From NCBI RefSeq assembly GCF_025148635.1, contig NZ_CP102269.1, positions 2,604,001 to 2,668,000 on the forward strand: a DNA stretch of 64,000 nucleotides, written 5' to 3'. The DNA comes from Butyricimonas virosa. GTDB lineage: Bacteria; Bacteroidota; Bacteroidia; Bacteroidales; Marinifilaceae. The notes beneath the pieces were generated by a model. That model did not search any database and was not told the origin of the DNA. It saw nothing but the letters and a program-made list of their open reading frames with translations. Both the position numbers and the translations under genes were made by a program. Of the stretch, positions 52,012 through 60,306 are shown in pieces; the stretch's first letter is position 1; every line of letters starts with the position of its first letter.

Positions 52012-53119
52012 CGAATATACAATCCTTTTGGCTGACGATTCTATTTCGAATTTGGAAAAGATGAAAAGCCTGCTGGCTGGAGAGAATTTTAAATTATTAC
52101 CTACTCTGGAAGCGGACGAGGTATTTTTACTTGCGAAATTGAGGCTACCGGATATGATTATTATTCGCCTGGCGCTAGAAGAGGGGAAGGGGGTTACGGT
52201 TGTCCGCCAGTTGAAACAGAGCGCCCTGACCAAGCAGATTCCGATACTCTACATGACGATCCCCAACCGTTATGACGATTTTCGGAAGGTGGCTGATTAC
52301 GAGGGGGTGGAGTTCGTTTCCCGGCCGTTGAGTAAAAGGGAGCTGATTCTTCGCATAAATAATCAATTGCTTTTACTGGAATCACAGCGTATCATAGAGA
52401 GGCAGAATGAACGTATCCAAAGCGTATCCCGTTCTAAAGACAAGCTATATTCCGTTATCGCTCATGATTTGCGTGCCCCGATTGGTACGCTTAAAATGAT
52501 TCTTGAAGCGCTTGATCACCAGAAAGAGAAAATTCCGGATGATAATATAAAGAATCTTATCAAGATGTTGCAGGAGACTACGGATGAGGCTTTCTTGTTG
52601 CTGGAAAACCTGTTGTTATGGAGCAATAGCCGGAATGGATTATTACAGCCGTACAGGCAGGCATTTTCTTTCACGGAGGCGGCGAAAGAAGTGATCGTGT
52701 TACAGGAGAATATCGCAGAGGCGAAGGGAATAAAGATTTACAATCATATTGATCGACCTTTTACCGGGTATGCGGATGTAAATATGATGAAGACCGTGTT
52801 GCGTAATTTATTATCCAATGCGATTAAATTCAGCTACACGGGGGGAAGGATTGATGTGGATTGTAGGGAAGAAAACGGGTCCCTGACGGTAATTGTGAAG
52901 GATAGAGGGCAGGGGATCGGTGAGGAGCATCAGCAGGGGTTGCTGGATGACGGATTACATTTTATTTCTTACGGAACACAGAAAGAGAAGGGGAGTGGGT
53001 TGGGGTTACAGCTCTGCAAGGATTTTGTGAAAATGAATCACGGAAAATTATGGTTTGAATCGAAAGAGGGGAAAGGTACCACGTTTTATTTTTCCGTGCC
53101 CGTAGAAGAGAGTTTATAA
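51995..53119 (+). CDS. Histidine kinase with N-terminal pseudo-receiver domain
   Basis: 374 residues. The first 120 form a response-regulator-like domain (TILLADDSISNLEKM keeps the acidic pair), but the phospho-acceptor Asp is Arg (PDMIIIRLAL) and the usual conserved Lys near EFVSRPLSK is Arg, so it probably cannot be phosphorylated. Residues about 140-210 are HisKA (SVIAHDLRAPIGTLKM, phosphorylatable His) and about 250-370 HATPase_c (NLLSNAIKFS, VKDRGQGIG, GSGLGLQLCKDF, GKGTTFYFSVP). It is a soluble kinase with all catalytic boxes. The GAF/PAS partner is encoded just upstream. No response regulator is adjacent. Confidence 0.88.
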   Translation: MHIDHSEYTILLADDSISNLEKMKSLLAGENFKLLPTLEADEVFLLAKLRLPDMIIIRLALEEGKGVTVVRQLKQSALTKQIPILYMTIPNRYDDFRKVADYEGVEFVSRPLSKRELILRINNQLLLLESQRIIERQNERIQSVSRSKDKLYSVIAHDLRAPIGTLKMILEALDHQKEKIPDDNIKNLIKMLQETTDEAFLLLENLLLWSNSRNGLLQPYRQAFSFTEAAKEVIVLQENIAEAKGIKIYNHIDRPFTGYADVNMMKTVLRNLLSNAIKFSYTGGRIDVDCREENGSLTVIVKDRGQGIGEEHQQGLLDDGLHFISYGTQKEKGSGLGLQLCKDFVKMNHGKLWFESKEGKGTTFYFSVPVEESL

Positions 53120-53138
53120 AGTATTACTTTACAAACTC
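53110..53138. repeat. Hairpin between converging genes
   Basis: GAGTTTATAAAGTA at 53110-53123 is nearly complementary to TACTTTACAAACTC at 53125-53138 (one mismatch). It overlaps both stop codons and may help stop converging transcription. The TTTATAAA word matches the repeat at 6104-6166. Confidence 0.35.
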
Positions 53139-53737
53139 TAGGACACTTGTTGTAGCTGGCTGTTGCCGGATTTTAACGCCTTGTACATTTTTAGCGCCCC
53201 CCATGCGTCGGTTGCTGCGTAATGTAATTGTGCAGGGGTCAATCGTGGGGCTTCCCAGTTTGACGTCCGTTGCCGTTTGGATATTTTCACCTTGAAAATA
53301 ATGGACATTAATTTAGAGAATGACATCTCTTCTATGCCAAATGCCTTGGCAAATATTTGTAAATCCAGAAAGCTTGCCGGGATGAAATTGGCTAGTTTCC
53401 TAAGTCCCCGGATGTCATCGCGTATCCCGACACCGATTTTCATTATATTTTCATTGGCCAAAAGATCCTGTAATGATTCGGACAGGCCGCATTTGTTCAA
53501 ACGGAATAAGTATACCCGTTTATCGGTGGCCAGTTGTAACAGGCCTACCTGATGTGTTACCCCTTTCTTGAATGCCGGTTTGGTTTCCGTGTCGAACCCG
53601 ATATGCGAGTAGGACGATAAATCGTTCACGGCTGCATCAATTTTATCCTCATGATCAATCACGATGATCTCCCCGTCAAACGTGAAGTTTGGTAATTCTT
53701 CTATTTCTTCTTCGCTGATCTTCGTCTTGTATTCCAT
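53138..53737 (-). CDS. 3'-5' exonuclease (RNase D-like, DEDDy)
   Basis: 199 residues, one DEDD exonuclease domain. Exo I is GFDTETKP (Asp and Glu metal ligands), Exo II is GVGIRDDIRGL, and Exo III is LHYAATDAWGALKMY (Tyr and Asp, DEDDy class). It lacks HRDC domains. Proteins of this type degrade or trim RNA or DNA in the cytoplasm. It follows the DUF5063 gene by 11 bases; that neighbour pairing is common in Bacteroidetes. Confidence 0.9.
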   Translation of the reverse strand: MEYKTKISEEEIEELPNFTFDGEIIVIDHEDKIDAAVNDLSSYSHIGFDTETKPAFKKGVTHQVGLLQLATDKRVYLFRLNKCGLSESLQDLLANENIMKIGVGIRDDIRGLRKLANFIPASFLDLQIFAKAFGIEEMSFSKLMSIIFKVKISKRQRTSNWEAPRLTPAQLHYAATDAWGALKMYKALKSGNSQLQQVS

Positions 53738-53748
53738 GTCAATCTCTC

Positions 53749-54285
53749 TTACATGGAGTCGTCCGTGTCTACTACTTTATATATTGCCAAATGTATTGCT
53801 CTTAATACGCTAGCACACGCTTTTCCCCAATATAATTCAAAACTGTTATTTAACTGCCATAATGCTTCCTCTATAACATCAATCATTCCACTGCGATATG
53901 CGGAAATGAAATTTTTCAGATCTTGGTAAATATCACAGAGTTTTTCGGAAATCGAATTTACGACCGGAGTTTCGCTGTATTGCATATTCTCGTCGAAAAC
54001 TTCCAGATATTCGTCATTCTCGCCTAGTGTCCGGCTTAATGTAGCGAGCAAGGCATTGTAATCTTCCTCTGTCACAATTTCTTCCATCATGCCGAGGTTA
54101 TCGCTTTCGCACGAGGGTAATAGGCTGCCTTTCAAGTAAATTAGCGGGATGAACTTTTGTAATTTTGAAAGCAACTCGCTGGCGTCTTCTTCGTGAGAGC
54201 CTTCCAGATAACCGCAAAACTCTTTAGCAACGGCAACGAATTCAATGACCTCCCGGCTATATCCGATATGTTGTAAATCATCCAT
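53749..54285 (-). CDS. DUF5063 domain protein
   Basis: 178 residues, acidic, with no signal peptide or recognised catalytic motif. The helical pattern (VIEFVAVAKEFCGYLEGS, AEELLSKLQKFIPLIYLKGSLLP-like stretch, YNALLATLSRTLG, ICDIYQDLKNFISAYRSG, ALWQLNNSFELYWGKACASVLRAIH) matches the DUF5063 family usually found beside a 3'-5' exonuclease gene, as here. Function unknown. An exact promoter box lies 22 bases upstream. Confidence 0.8.
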   Translation of the reverse strand: MDDLQHIGYSREVIEFVAVAKEFCGYLEGSHEEDASELLSKLQKFIPLIYLKGSLLPSCESDNLGMMEEIVTEEDYNALLATLSRTLGENDEYLEVFDENMQYSETPVVNSISEKLCDIYQDLKNFISAYRSGMIDVIEEALWQLNNSFELYWGKACASVLRAIHLAIYKVVDTDDSM

Positions 54286-54306
54286 AATCTTTTTTATTTT
54301 TCACCA

Positions 54307-54314
54307 CAAAATTA
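54307..54314 (-). promoter_or_regulatory. -7 promoter box (TAATTTTG) for the DUF5063-exonuclease operon
   Basis: Exact TAnnTTTG match on the minus strand, about 22 bases before the ATG at 54285. It is followed by TGTGGTGAAAAATAAAA, a leader also present before glpA. Confidence 0.55.
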
Positions 54315-54381
54315 CCAAATATCTTAGACTATCCGTAATATGCGGGAAAGTTTTTCATAATTGTTTGAATGTATGGGATAA

Positions 54382-54500
54382 AAAAGTGCGGCTACGTTCA
54401 TCACGAAGTAACCGCACCGAGACTAGCAACAATCTACATTCACTATATTCCCCGGCTATGACTCCGGGAATTCTCACTCTCTACCTATGCTAGCAATCTT
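54382..54500 (-). ncRNA. Candidate small structured RNA
   Basis: On the minus strand from about 54500: GCTAGC pairs with a later GCTAGT, enclosing a TTCCCGG/CCGGGGAA hairpin (the GCTAGCATAGG and TTGCTAGTCT ends frame about 70 nt). This is followed by a GTGCGG/CCGCAC terminator-like hairpin and a T run (54388-54382). No exact promoter box was found upstream, so the 5' end is uncertain. It lies between tRNA-Ser and the DUF5063 promoter. Confidence 0.4.
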
Positions 54501-54626
54501 TTTATTTCCCTTTTGATGTTATCATCTGTCTGGTGAAATTGTACTATTGATACGCCTTACGGGAAAAATCGTTGTAGAAATCCCGTTAAAAATCGATAAG
54601 AATTAGGCTTGGAATCCTTTTATATG

Positions 54627-54661
54627 CAAAAAGAGAGTCGGATTTCACTTTCCAACTCTCT
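54627..54661 (-). terminator. Terminator of tRNA-Ser
   Basis: Stem AGAGAGTCGG/CCAACTCTCT (54632-54641 with 54652-54661, one mismatch), followed on the minus strand by a T run, 18 bases beyond the tRNA. Confidence 0.85.
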
Positions 54662-54678
54662 ATTTTTATGATTTCCGG

Positions 54679-54766
54679 CGGAAAGAGGGGGATTCGAACC
54701 CCCGAATCCCTTTAGAGGATTACACGCTTTCCAGGCGTGCCAGTTCAGCCACTCCTGCATCTTTCC
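54679..54766 (-). tRNA. tRNA-Ser (anticodon GGA)
   Basis: 88-nt class II tRNA on the minus strand. Acceptor stem GGAAAGA/TCTTTCC, anticodon loop CTGGAAA between CACGC and GCGTG (anticodon GGA, decoding TCC/TCT), a long variable arm and the T-arm GGGGGTTCGAATCCCCC. CCA is not encoded. Confidence 0.96.
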
Positions 54767-54776
54767 AAATGCGGGA

Positions 54777-54784
54777 CAAAGATA
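54777..54784 (-). promoter_or_regulatory. -7 promoter box (TATCTTTG) for tRNA-Ser
   Basis: Exact TAnnTTTG match ending 11 bases before the tRNA 5' end. Confidence 0.6.
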
Positions 54785-54999
54785 GAAATTATTTTTAATG
54801 AACGTGTATATTCGAGAGGATTTTTAATAGCAAATCGTTATGGGTTGAAAATTAGGGGGGCGATGGATGAAATCAGATGAAGAACAGAAAAAAAATTACG
54901 GTGTTGCTCCATTGATTTTCGGTTAACTTCCCGTTAACTTACTAGCGAGACACCTAAGAGTGTATATTGTAATATGGGCGAGCGTGTAATGATTAGACG

Positions 55000-55143
55000 C
55001 AAAAAGCGGCCCCACTCGGAGATCGCTATGTCAAGGAATCAAACTAAGATCACTTTTTTGGTGCGTGCTTCAGTGACCGATTGATTAAAAACATTAAATA
55101 ATCGTAGTGTGCTTTTCGTATCAAGATTACTCACTCCTTGACC
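55000..55143 (-). ncRNA. Candidate small RNA with promoter, closing stem and terminator
   Basis: On the minus strand, a TATATTTG box (55154-55147) would start transcription near 55143. The next bases GTCAAGGA (55142-55135) pair exactly with TCCTTGAC (55037-55030). Inside lie a GATTA/TAATC hairpin and a GGTCACT/AGTGATC hairpin. Right after the closing stem comes an AGCG...CGCT stem and a run of 5 T (55005-55001), a terminator. No ORF fills this segment. The layout of a multibranched RNA of about 143 nt is seen in the sequence; its identity is unknown, and it is not a form of 6S, tmRNA or RNase P that I recognise. Confidence 0.55.
55001..55026 (-). terminator. Terminator of the candidate small RNA
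   Basis: Hairpin GCG/CGC with inner C/G-rich pairing (55006-55026) followed on the minus strand by 5 T. Confidence 0.55.
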
Positions 55144-55146
55144 AAA

Positions 55147-55154
55147 CAAATATA
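55147..55154 (-). promoter_or_regulatory. -7 promoter box (TATATTTG) for the candidate small RNA
   Basis: Exact TAnnTTTG match on the minus strand, 12 bases after the stop codon of the S46 peptidase gene. Confidence 0.5.
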
Positions 55155-55165
55155 GTAATTTTTTA

Positions 55166-57343
55166 TTATTCAACAATGCTAATCTCGTTTAGTAAATTTG
55201 AAGCCCTTGCGTATTTGTCTAGAATCCATAGGATAAAACGAATGTCGACACATACACATTTATTATATTTAGGGTTATAATAGAGGTCTCCGGCCATGGA
55301 TTCCCAGTTGCCGTCATAGGCCAAACCGATTAATTCTCCCTTGGCATTGATCACCGGGCTACCGGAATTCCCTCCCGTGATGTCGAGATTTGTGGCGAAT
55401 CCGGTATAAAGTTTGCCGTCTTTGTCGGCATAACGTCCCCAATCTCCTTTTTGGATGGCAGCCCAACAGTCCGGGTTCAAGTCAAATTCAGGGTCATTTT
55501 CCACGTATTTTTCTTTGTAGCCGTCGATAGAAGAACGGTAGTCGTAAATAACACCATCTTTGGGGGAGTAACCGCCAACTGTTCCGTAAGTGATTCGCAT
55601 CGTTGAATTTGCGTCCGGAGGAAGCACGGTTCCCTTGTTCATCTCGACAAGAGCTTCCATGTAAAGTGTGCGTAAAGTTCCTATTTTTTGACTATTGTCT
55701 TTTAAATAATCACGTAACTCGTAGTTTTTCGTTTGTGCGGACTTCGTGATCAGATATGCCGGATCCTTGTCGATTGTTTTTTTATCAACGCCCTTGTCTA
55801 GCCAAGTAAACAAGCGGTCTTTTGTCGTTAGTATGGAATTTTTGTAAACGTAATCGGTCAATTTTTGGTAATCACCTTTGAATTTTTTTACTAGGTTACC
55901 GATCTCTTCCGGGAAGAATTTCGGGTCGATATTCTTCACGTACAACTCGATCATGGCAGTAAAGATTTTACGGTCAACCTGTTCGTCGTAATCCTTAAAA
56001 TATTGTTCGCAGAAGTGTCTTAGGTTTTTGCATTGAGCACAATCTTTGTGTAGGACACAACATCCTTGTTTTTCCATGGTGCTTTCAAATCCTTTAAAGC
56101 GCATTGCCAAGCGGGTCAAGTCAGCCCCGTTTACGATAGCTTCCCGGTGATAGATGCCCGTGGCCATATAGGGGGCGGCGAATGCGTAACAAGCTCGAAG
56201 TTCCTCGATTAGGTTACCATATTTAGCTTTGCGTGTCGGATCAGCGTTGATCCATGCAGTTAGTTTTGCCTCCTCTGCTGTTTTGATACCAACAACATCA
56301 TATTTCTTTGTGTACTCGCATTCGCCAATGGCATATTTCCAGTAGTTACTGTTCATGAAGTATTTGGAAGCGTATTGAATGTTGATTTTTTCATCTGCAT
56401 TCATGGCTTCCCGTAGGATAGCTAATTTCGTGTCTCGAACCTTAATCATGGCGGGATTCGTGATGTTAATTTTCTCGCTTATCCCGAAAGATGGCGTGTA
56501 GCGGGCGGTTGATCCAGGGTAACCTAAAACCATAGCATAATCACCTTCCTTAATCCCGGCTGTTGACACGGGTAGCACGTATTTCGGAGTGATCGGTTGA
56601 TTATTTGGTGAGTATTTTGCAGGATTTCCATCCTTGTCGCCATACACTCGGTACATGGCAAAATCTCCTTTGTGCTGTGGCCATGACCAGTTGTCCGTGT
56701 CTTTCCCGAATGCCCCGAAACAAGTGGGGGGAGCCGCTACAAGACGCACGTCCTCGTACACCTTATAGTAAAATAAGTAATATTTATTGCCGCGCAACAT
56801 GGCCGCACATGAGGCTTCGAATCCTTTTTTTGCGTACTTTTTCTCGATCACGGAATTGGCTCTTCTGGATGTGTATGGGATGCTTCCGTCATCTTTCTCG
56901 AAATTCTTCAGTACTTCTCGGTATTCGTCCGTGACGTCGATCACCCGATCTAGAAACATGACTGTTTTACCCGGTATACGAATTTCTTCGCTTTGATTTT
57001 TTGACCAAAAACCATTTTTTAGGTAATCGTGTTCAAGACTACTCAACTTCTGGATGTCGTCGTAAGCACAATGGTGATTCGTGATCATCAAACCGTTTTT
57101 GGAGATCATGCTTCCCGTGCAGCTTCCGAAATCCAGGGCCACGATGGCATCCTTTAAGGAAGGAGTGGTTTCACTATATATTTCTTCTGCCGAGAGTTCA
57201 ACTCCTTTGGCTTTCATTGCCTCGTAATTGGTTTGAGCCATAAGATGGATCAACCACATTCCTTCGTCTGCCTTTGCTGTAAACGTGCTACTTGCAATTA
57301 AGAGAGTAGCAATAATGCTTTTGATAAATGTTATTTTCTTCAT
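55166..57343 (-). CDS. S46-family dipeptidyl-peptidase (DPP7-like)
   Basis: 725 residues from the ATG at 57343; a longer in-frame start at 57394 would overlap the M16 gene and lacks the signal peptide at the start. Signal peptide: MKKITFIKSIIATLLIASSTFTAKA. The trypsin-like catalytic set is visible: His in MITNHHCAYDD, Ser in TGGNSGSPVINAKGELIGLAYDGNW. S46 enzymes release dipeptides from N-termini in the periplasm. DPP11 has Arg in the LAFDRxW position for acidic P1 residues; here it is Gly (LAYDGNW), which fits DPP7-type preference for hydrophobic P1. The M16 peptidase ends 4 bases upstream. Confidence 0.93.
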   Translation of the reverse strand: MKKITFIKSIIATLLIASSTFTAKADEGMWLIHLMAQTNYEAMKAKGVELSAEEIYSETTPSLKDAIVALDFGSCTGSMISKNGLMITNHHCAYDDIQKLSSLEHDYLKNGFWSKNQSEEIRIPGKTVMFLDRVIDVTDEYREVLKNFEKDDGSIPYTSRRANSVIEKKYAKKGFEASCAAMLRGNKYYLFYYKVYEDVRLVAAPPTCFGAFGKDTDNWSWPQHKGDFAMYRVYGDKDGNPAKYSPNNQPITPKYVLPVSTAGIKEGDYAMVLGYPGSTARYTPSFGISEKINITNPAMIKVRDTKLAILREAMNADEKINIQYASKYFMNSNYWKYAIGECEYTKKYDVVGIKTAEEAKLTAWINADPTRKAKYGNLIEELRACYAFAAPYMATGIYHREAIVNGADLTRLAMRFKGFESTMEKQGCCVLHKDCAQCKNLRHFCEQYFKDYDEQVDRKIFTAMIELYVKNIDPKFFPEEIGNLVKKFKGDYQKLTDYVYKNSILTTKDRLFTWLDKGVDKKTIDKDPAYLITKSAQTKNYELRDYLKDNSQKIGTLRTLYMEALVEMNKGTVLPPDANSTMRITYGTVGGYSPKDGVIYDYRSSIDGYKEKYVENDPEFDLNPDCWAAIQKGDWGRYADKDGKLYTGFATNLDITGGNSGSPVINAKGELIGLAYDGNWESMAGDLYYNPKYNKCVCVDIRFILWILDKYARASNLLNEISIVE

Positions 57344-57347
57344 CCCG

Positions 57348-60158
57348 TTATTTTTTTGGTAGTAATACGAATTCCATTTTATTTTTCTGTCCAAACACGG
57401 TTTTGGCGAACTTACGAATATCTGATGGAGTTAGGTTGCTCATCTTGTTTTCGTAATTCGTGAAATTGTCAATTCCGTGTAGGTAATAGTCTGATAAAGT
57501 TTCCTGCCAATAGGCATTGGTGGAAATGTTGGTCTTGTAAAGCTTGTTAAAATAGCGTTGAGCATTTTCCAGTTCGGAAGATGAAGGACCGTTTTTAACA
57601 AGATCGTCGATTTCTTTTTGGACAATTTCCAGCATCTCATCGGCCATGAAAGGAGCCGTATCGAAATTCACTTCTATTGCGATCTGGTTGGTCGGAACAG
57701 CCTCTTCCGTGGCGTTCACACTTACGCTGTATGCTCCCCCTTTCTCTTCGCGGATGGATTTCATGTACCTGTCCCGAAGGATATAGCAGAAAGCGGCCGA
57801 GAGGATTTTGTTGTCGGCGGAGTAAGGGAGTTTTGCCGTGTAAAGCACGCTGATTGAGGCTTTGTCGGTTGTCAACTCTTTCTCTATATGACGGATGATT
57901 GTTCCTTTGGCGTAACGCACGTGGTTATCTTTGTATTCCTGCTTTATTCCTGTTGTCGGTAGAGAGGCAATGTACGTCTCCACGAGCGGTTTTAATTTTT
58001 CCAGTTCAATGTCTCCCGTGAAAATGAACGTGAAGTCTCCGGCATTGGCAAAACGTTCTTGATATATTTGTTTTGTCTTTTCGAAGGTGATCGTGTTCGC
58101 TTTTTCAAGGGTCATACTTGTTTTCCTTGGATGCTGGTTGTATTTCACGCCTCGAATCTCTTGGCTATATTCGGCTTTAGGGAGGCCCTTGCGATTATTT
58201 AGCGTGCTTTTTATTTTTTCGATCTGGCGGTTAAACTCTTGTTGGTCAAAATTCGGTTCCGTGACGTAAAGGTAGATCATTTGCATCAAGGTTTCCAGGT
58301 CACGTTTGGCTGCGTACCCGCTTAATGTTTCGTGATATTCCCCGATTTCCGGTGTAATGGAGATTACTTTACCGACATTGATTTGTTTTAAATCACTTCG
58401 TGAGAAATTCTTCACTCCCATGAGTTGGCAGAAATTGTTGGCCATGAATCCATTGGAAAGTTCTTCTTCCGGTAGAGTAGAGGTCCCTCCTTGGCTGAAT
58501 CCTTTGATGTCAACAATATCTTTTTTCGTCGGGTACGATTTTATGATGACCTTTGCACCGTTTGAAAGAGTCCATTCAATGGTTCCCATTGTGTCGTTTT
58601 TCTTTTCTTCACGGATGTTCCCGGCTTGTGGTGTCTTCGTGATTAGCCGAGTGTCTTTCAGTGTCCGATGGATGTAAGGTGTGAGGTCTTGGTCCTTGGC
58701 GTTCCGAACGGTGGCGATTAACTCTTGCTCGTTGGGATAACTGATGTTTTCTCGCCGGGGCCCGAGTACCGTGATAAGTATGTTGTCATCAGAGAACATC
58801 TCTAGGGCTGTACGGTTCAGTTCCTCCAAAGTTAGATTTTGTAACGTGGAGACGGACATCTTTTCAAGAAAATCATTTGATGGGATTGGAGCACCCGTGG
58901 TGAAATGGGCTAGGCAAGCTTTCACCATATCCACGCTTTTAAGGTTTTTTCTCTGGTCCATCTGGAGTTTAACGGATTTAAGCATATTGGCTTGCTGTTC
59001 ATTGAACTCATCCGGTGTGAATCCATGTTTTTTTATTCTTTCCACTTCGATAGCGAGTTCATTCAGGGCTTCATTGACTTTATTATTTTTCACGGCACCC
59101 ATGATGAACACCATCTTTTTATCGGGTGTTAAATCCGTGTAATTGACTGATCCCTGACGAATATAGGGATTTCCTTGTGCGGCTTTGTTGATGATTCTCT
59201 TCTTGAATAATTCGGAAATAAAACTTCTTTTCAAGTCGGTTTTGTAGGCCTTCACGGTTTGTCTTTCGCTGGGAGAAGGAAGGTCTAGCTTGTACATGAG
59301 TCTGACCACCATAGCACCTGCATCCGGATCAGTCGAGATACCGACAAGAGGCTCTTGGTTGTCGGGGACCGAATACACTTCTTTTTGTACCGGATGCAGT
59401 GCTTTAGGTAGTGGTGATAGAATTGTCTTGATTTTGCTCTCCATCATGTTCACGTCAAAATCACCGATCACGATCACGGCCTGCAAGTCGGGTCTGTACC
59501 ATTTGTGATAAAAATCCAACAAAGTCTGACGTTTGAAGTTCATGATGATATTTATGTCCCCGATCACGTTGCGTTTTGCGTACTTCGAGTGGTTGTACAT
59601 CACGGGATTCAGTTGTTCCGATAGTCGCGTACGGGGAATGTCCCGGGTTCTCCATTCTTCCCGGATGACCCCTCTTTCAGCCTCGATTTCAGCCGAATCA
59701 CAGGTGATATAACTGGACCAGTCGTGAAGCATCAGCAACACGGTATCGATGATCGTTCCCCGAACTAAGGGAACTTCTGAGATATTGTATGCCGTTACGT
59801 TTCTGGACGTGAAGGCGTTCACGTTGGTTCCGAATCGTACGCCGATACTGGCAAGGTATTCCAACATGGTTTTCTTCGGGAAATGTTTTGTCCCGTTGAA
59901 AGCCATGTGTTCCAGAAAATGGGCTAAGCCGTTCTGGTTGTCCTCTTCTTGCATGGCCCCCACGTTGTGGACAATGTAGAACTCCCCCCTGTTTTTAGGA
60001 TTCTCGGAATGACGGATGTAATAGGTCAGTCCGTTATCCAACTTCCCGATCCGTATATCGGGATCCATTGGGATTGTTTGGTCTGCACCGATGTCCTGAG
60101 CCACCAAGGGACTGATGGTCAAGGTGAATAATATGGTGTAGATAATGTATTTTATCAT
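57348..60158 (-). CDS. M16-family zinc metallopeptidase (pitrilysin-like)
   Basis: 936 residues with a signal peptide (MIKYIIYTILFTLTISPLVAQ). The inverted zinc motif HFLEH is at residues 80-84 (GLAHFLEHMAFNGT), with the downstream Glu region SAEIEAERGVIREEW. Two M16 halves are recognisable: the active N-terminal one, then an inactive C-terminal partner (TIEWTLSNGAKVIIKSYPTKKDIVDI near residue 530). It probably degrades peptides in the periplasm. It is followed by the S46 peptidase gene after 4 bases, so the two likely act together in peptide feeding, a main energy source for related asaccharolytic bacteria. Confidence 0.93.
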   Translation of the reverse strand: MIKYIIYTILFTLTISPLVAQDIGADQTIPMDPDIRIGKLDNGLTYYIRHSENPKNRGEFYIVHNVGAMQEEDNQNGLAHFLEHMAFNGTKHFPKKTMLEYLASIGVRFGTNVNAFTSRNVTAYNISEVPLVRGTIIDTVLLMLHDWSSYITCDSAEIEAERGVIREEWRTRDIPRTRLSEQLNPVMYNHSKYAKRNVIGDINIIMNFKRQTLLDFYHKWYRPDLQAVIVIGDFDVNMMESKIKTILSPLPKALHPVQKEVYSVPDNQEPLVGISTDPDAGAMVVRLMYKLDLPSPSERQTVKAYKTDLKRSFISELFKKRIINKAAQGNPYIRQGSVNYTDLTPDKKMVFIMGAVKNNKVNEALNELAIEVERIKKHGFTPDEFNEQQANMLKSVKLQMDQRKNLKSVDMVKACLAHFTTGAPIPSNDFLEKMSVSTLQNLTLEELNRTALEMFSDDNILITVLGPRRENISYPNEQELIATVRNAKDQDLTPYIHRTLKDTRLITKTPQAGNIREEKKNDTMGTIEWTLSNGAKVIIKSYPTKKDIVDIKGFSQGGTSTLPEEELSNGFMANNFCQLMGVKNFSRSDLKQINVGKVISITPEIGEYHETLSGYAAKRDLETLMQMIYLYVTEPNFDQQEFNRQIEKIKSTLNNRKGLPKAEYSQEIRGVKYNQHPRKTSMTLEKANTITFEKTKQIYQERFANAGDFTFIFTGDIELEKLKPLVETYIASLPTTGIKQEYKDNHVRYAKGTIIRHIEKELTTDKASISVLYTAKLPYSADNKILSAAFCYILRDRYMKSIREEKGGAYSVSVNATEEAVPTNQIAIEVNFDTAPFMADEMLEIVQKEIDDLVKNGPSSSELENAQRYFNKLYKTNISTNAYWQETLSDYYLHGIDNFTNYENKMSNLTPSDIRKFAKTVFGQKNKMEFVLLPKK

Positions 60159-60258
60159 GGTGATTTACAAATTGTATGGATATAAGTCTTGCGGGGTAAT
60201 CCATTTGGATTACTCTGACAAGATGAAAGCATGGTAAAATTGTTTTGAGTTTCCCGTG

Positions 60259-60293
60259 AAGGAAGTGTCAAAATGGATTTTGACACTCCTTCT
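60259..60293 (-). terminator. Hairpin downstream of the ferredoxin gene
   Basis: Near-perfect 15-bp stem AAGGA(A)GTGTCAAAAT/ATTTTGACACTCCTT with one bulge. It lies between the stop of the 60307 gene and the M16 start. No strong T run follows on the minus strand, so termination is likely but not certain. Confidence 0.45.
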
Positions 60294-60306
60294 TGGAAAC
60301 AAGTGT

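Noticed and set aside
54900..54960. Direct repeat GTTAACTT near 54922-54943
   Set aside because: Two 8-base copies in AT-rich DNA are not enough to support an attachment or operator site.
57344..57394. Longer start for the S46 peptidase
   Set aside because: It would overlap the M16 gene and put 17 polar residues in front of the clear signal peptide that starts at 57343.
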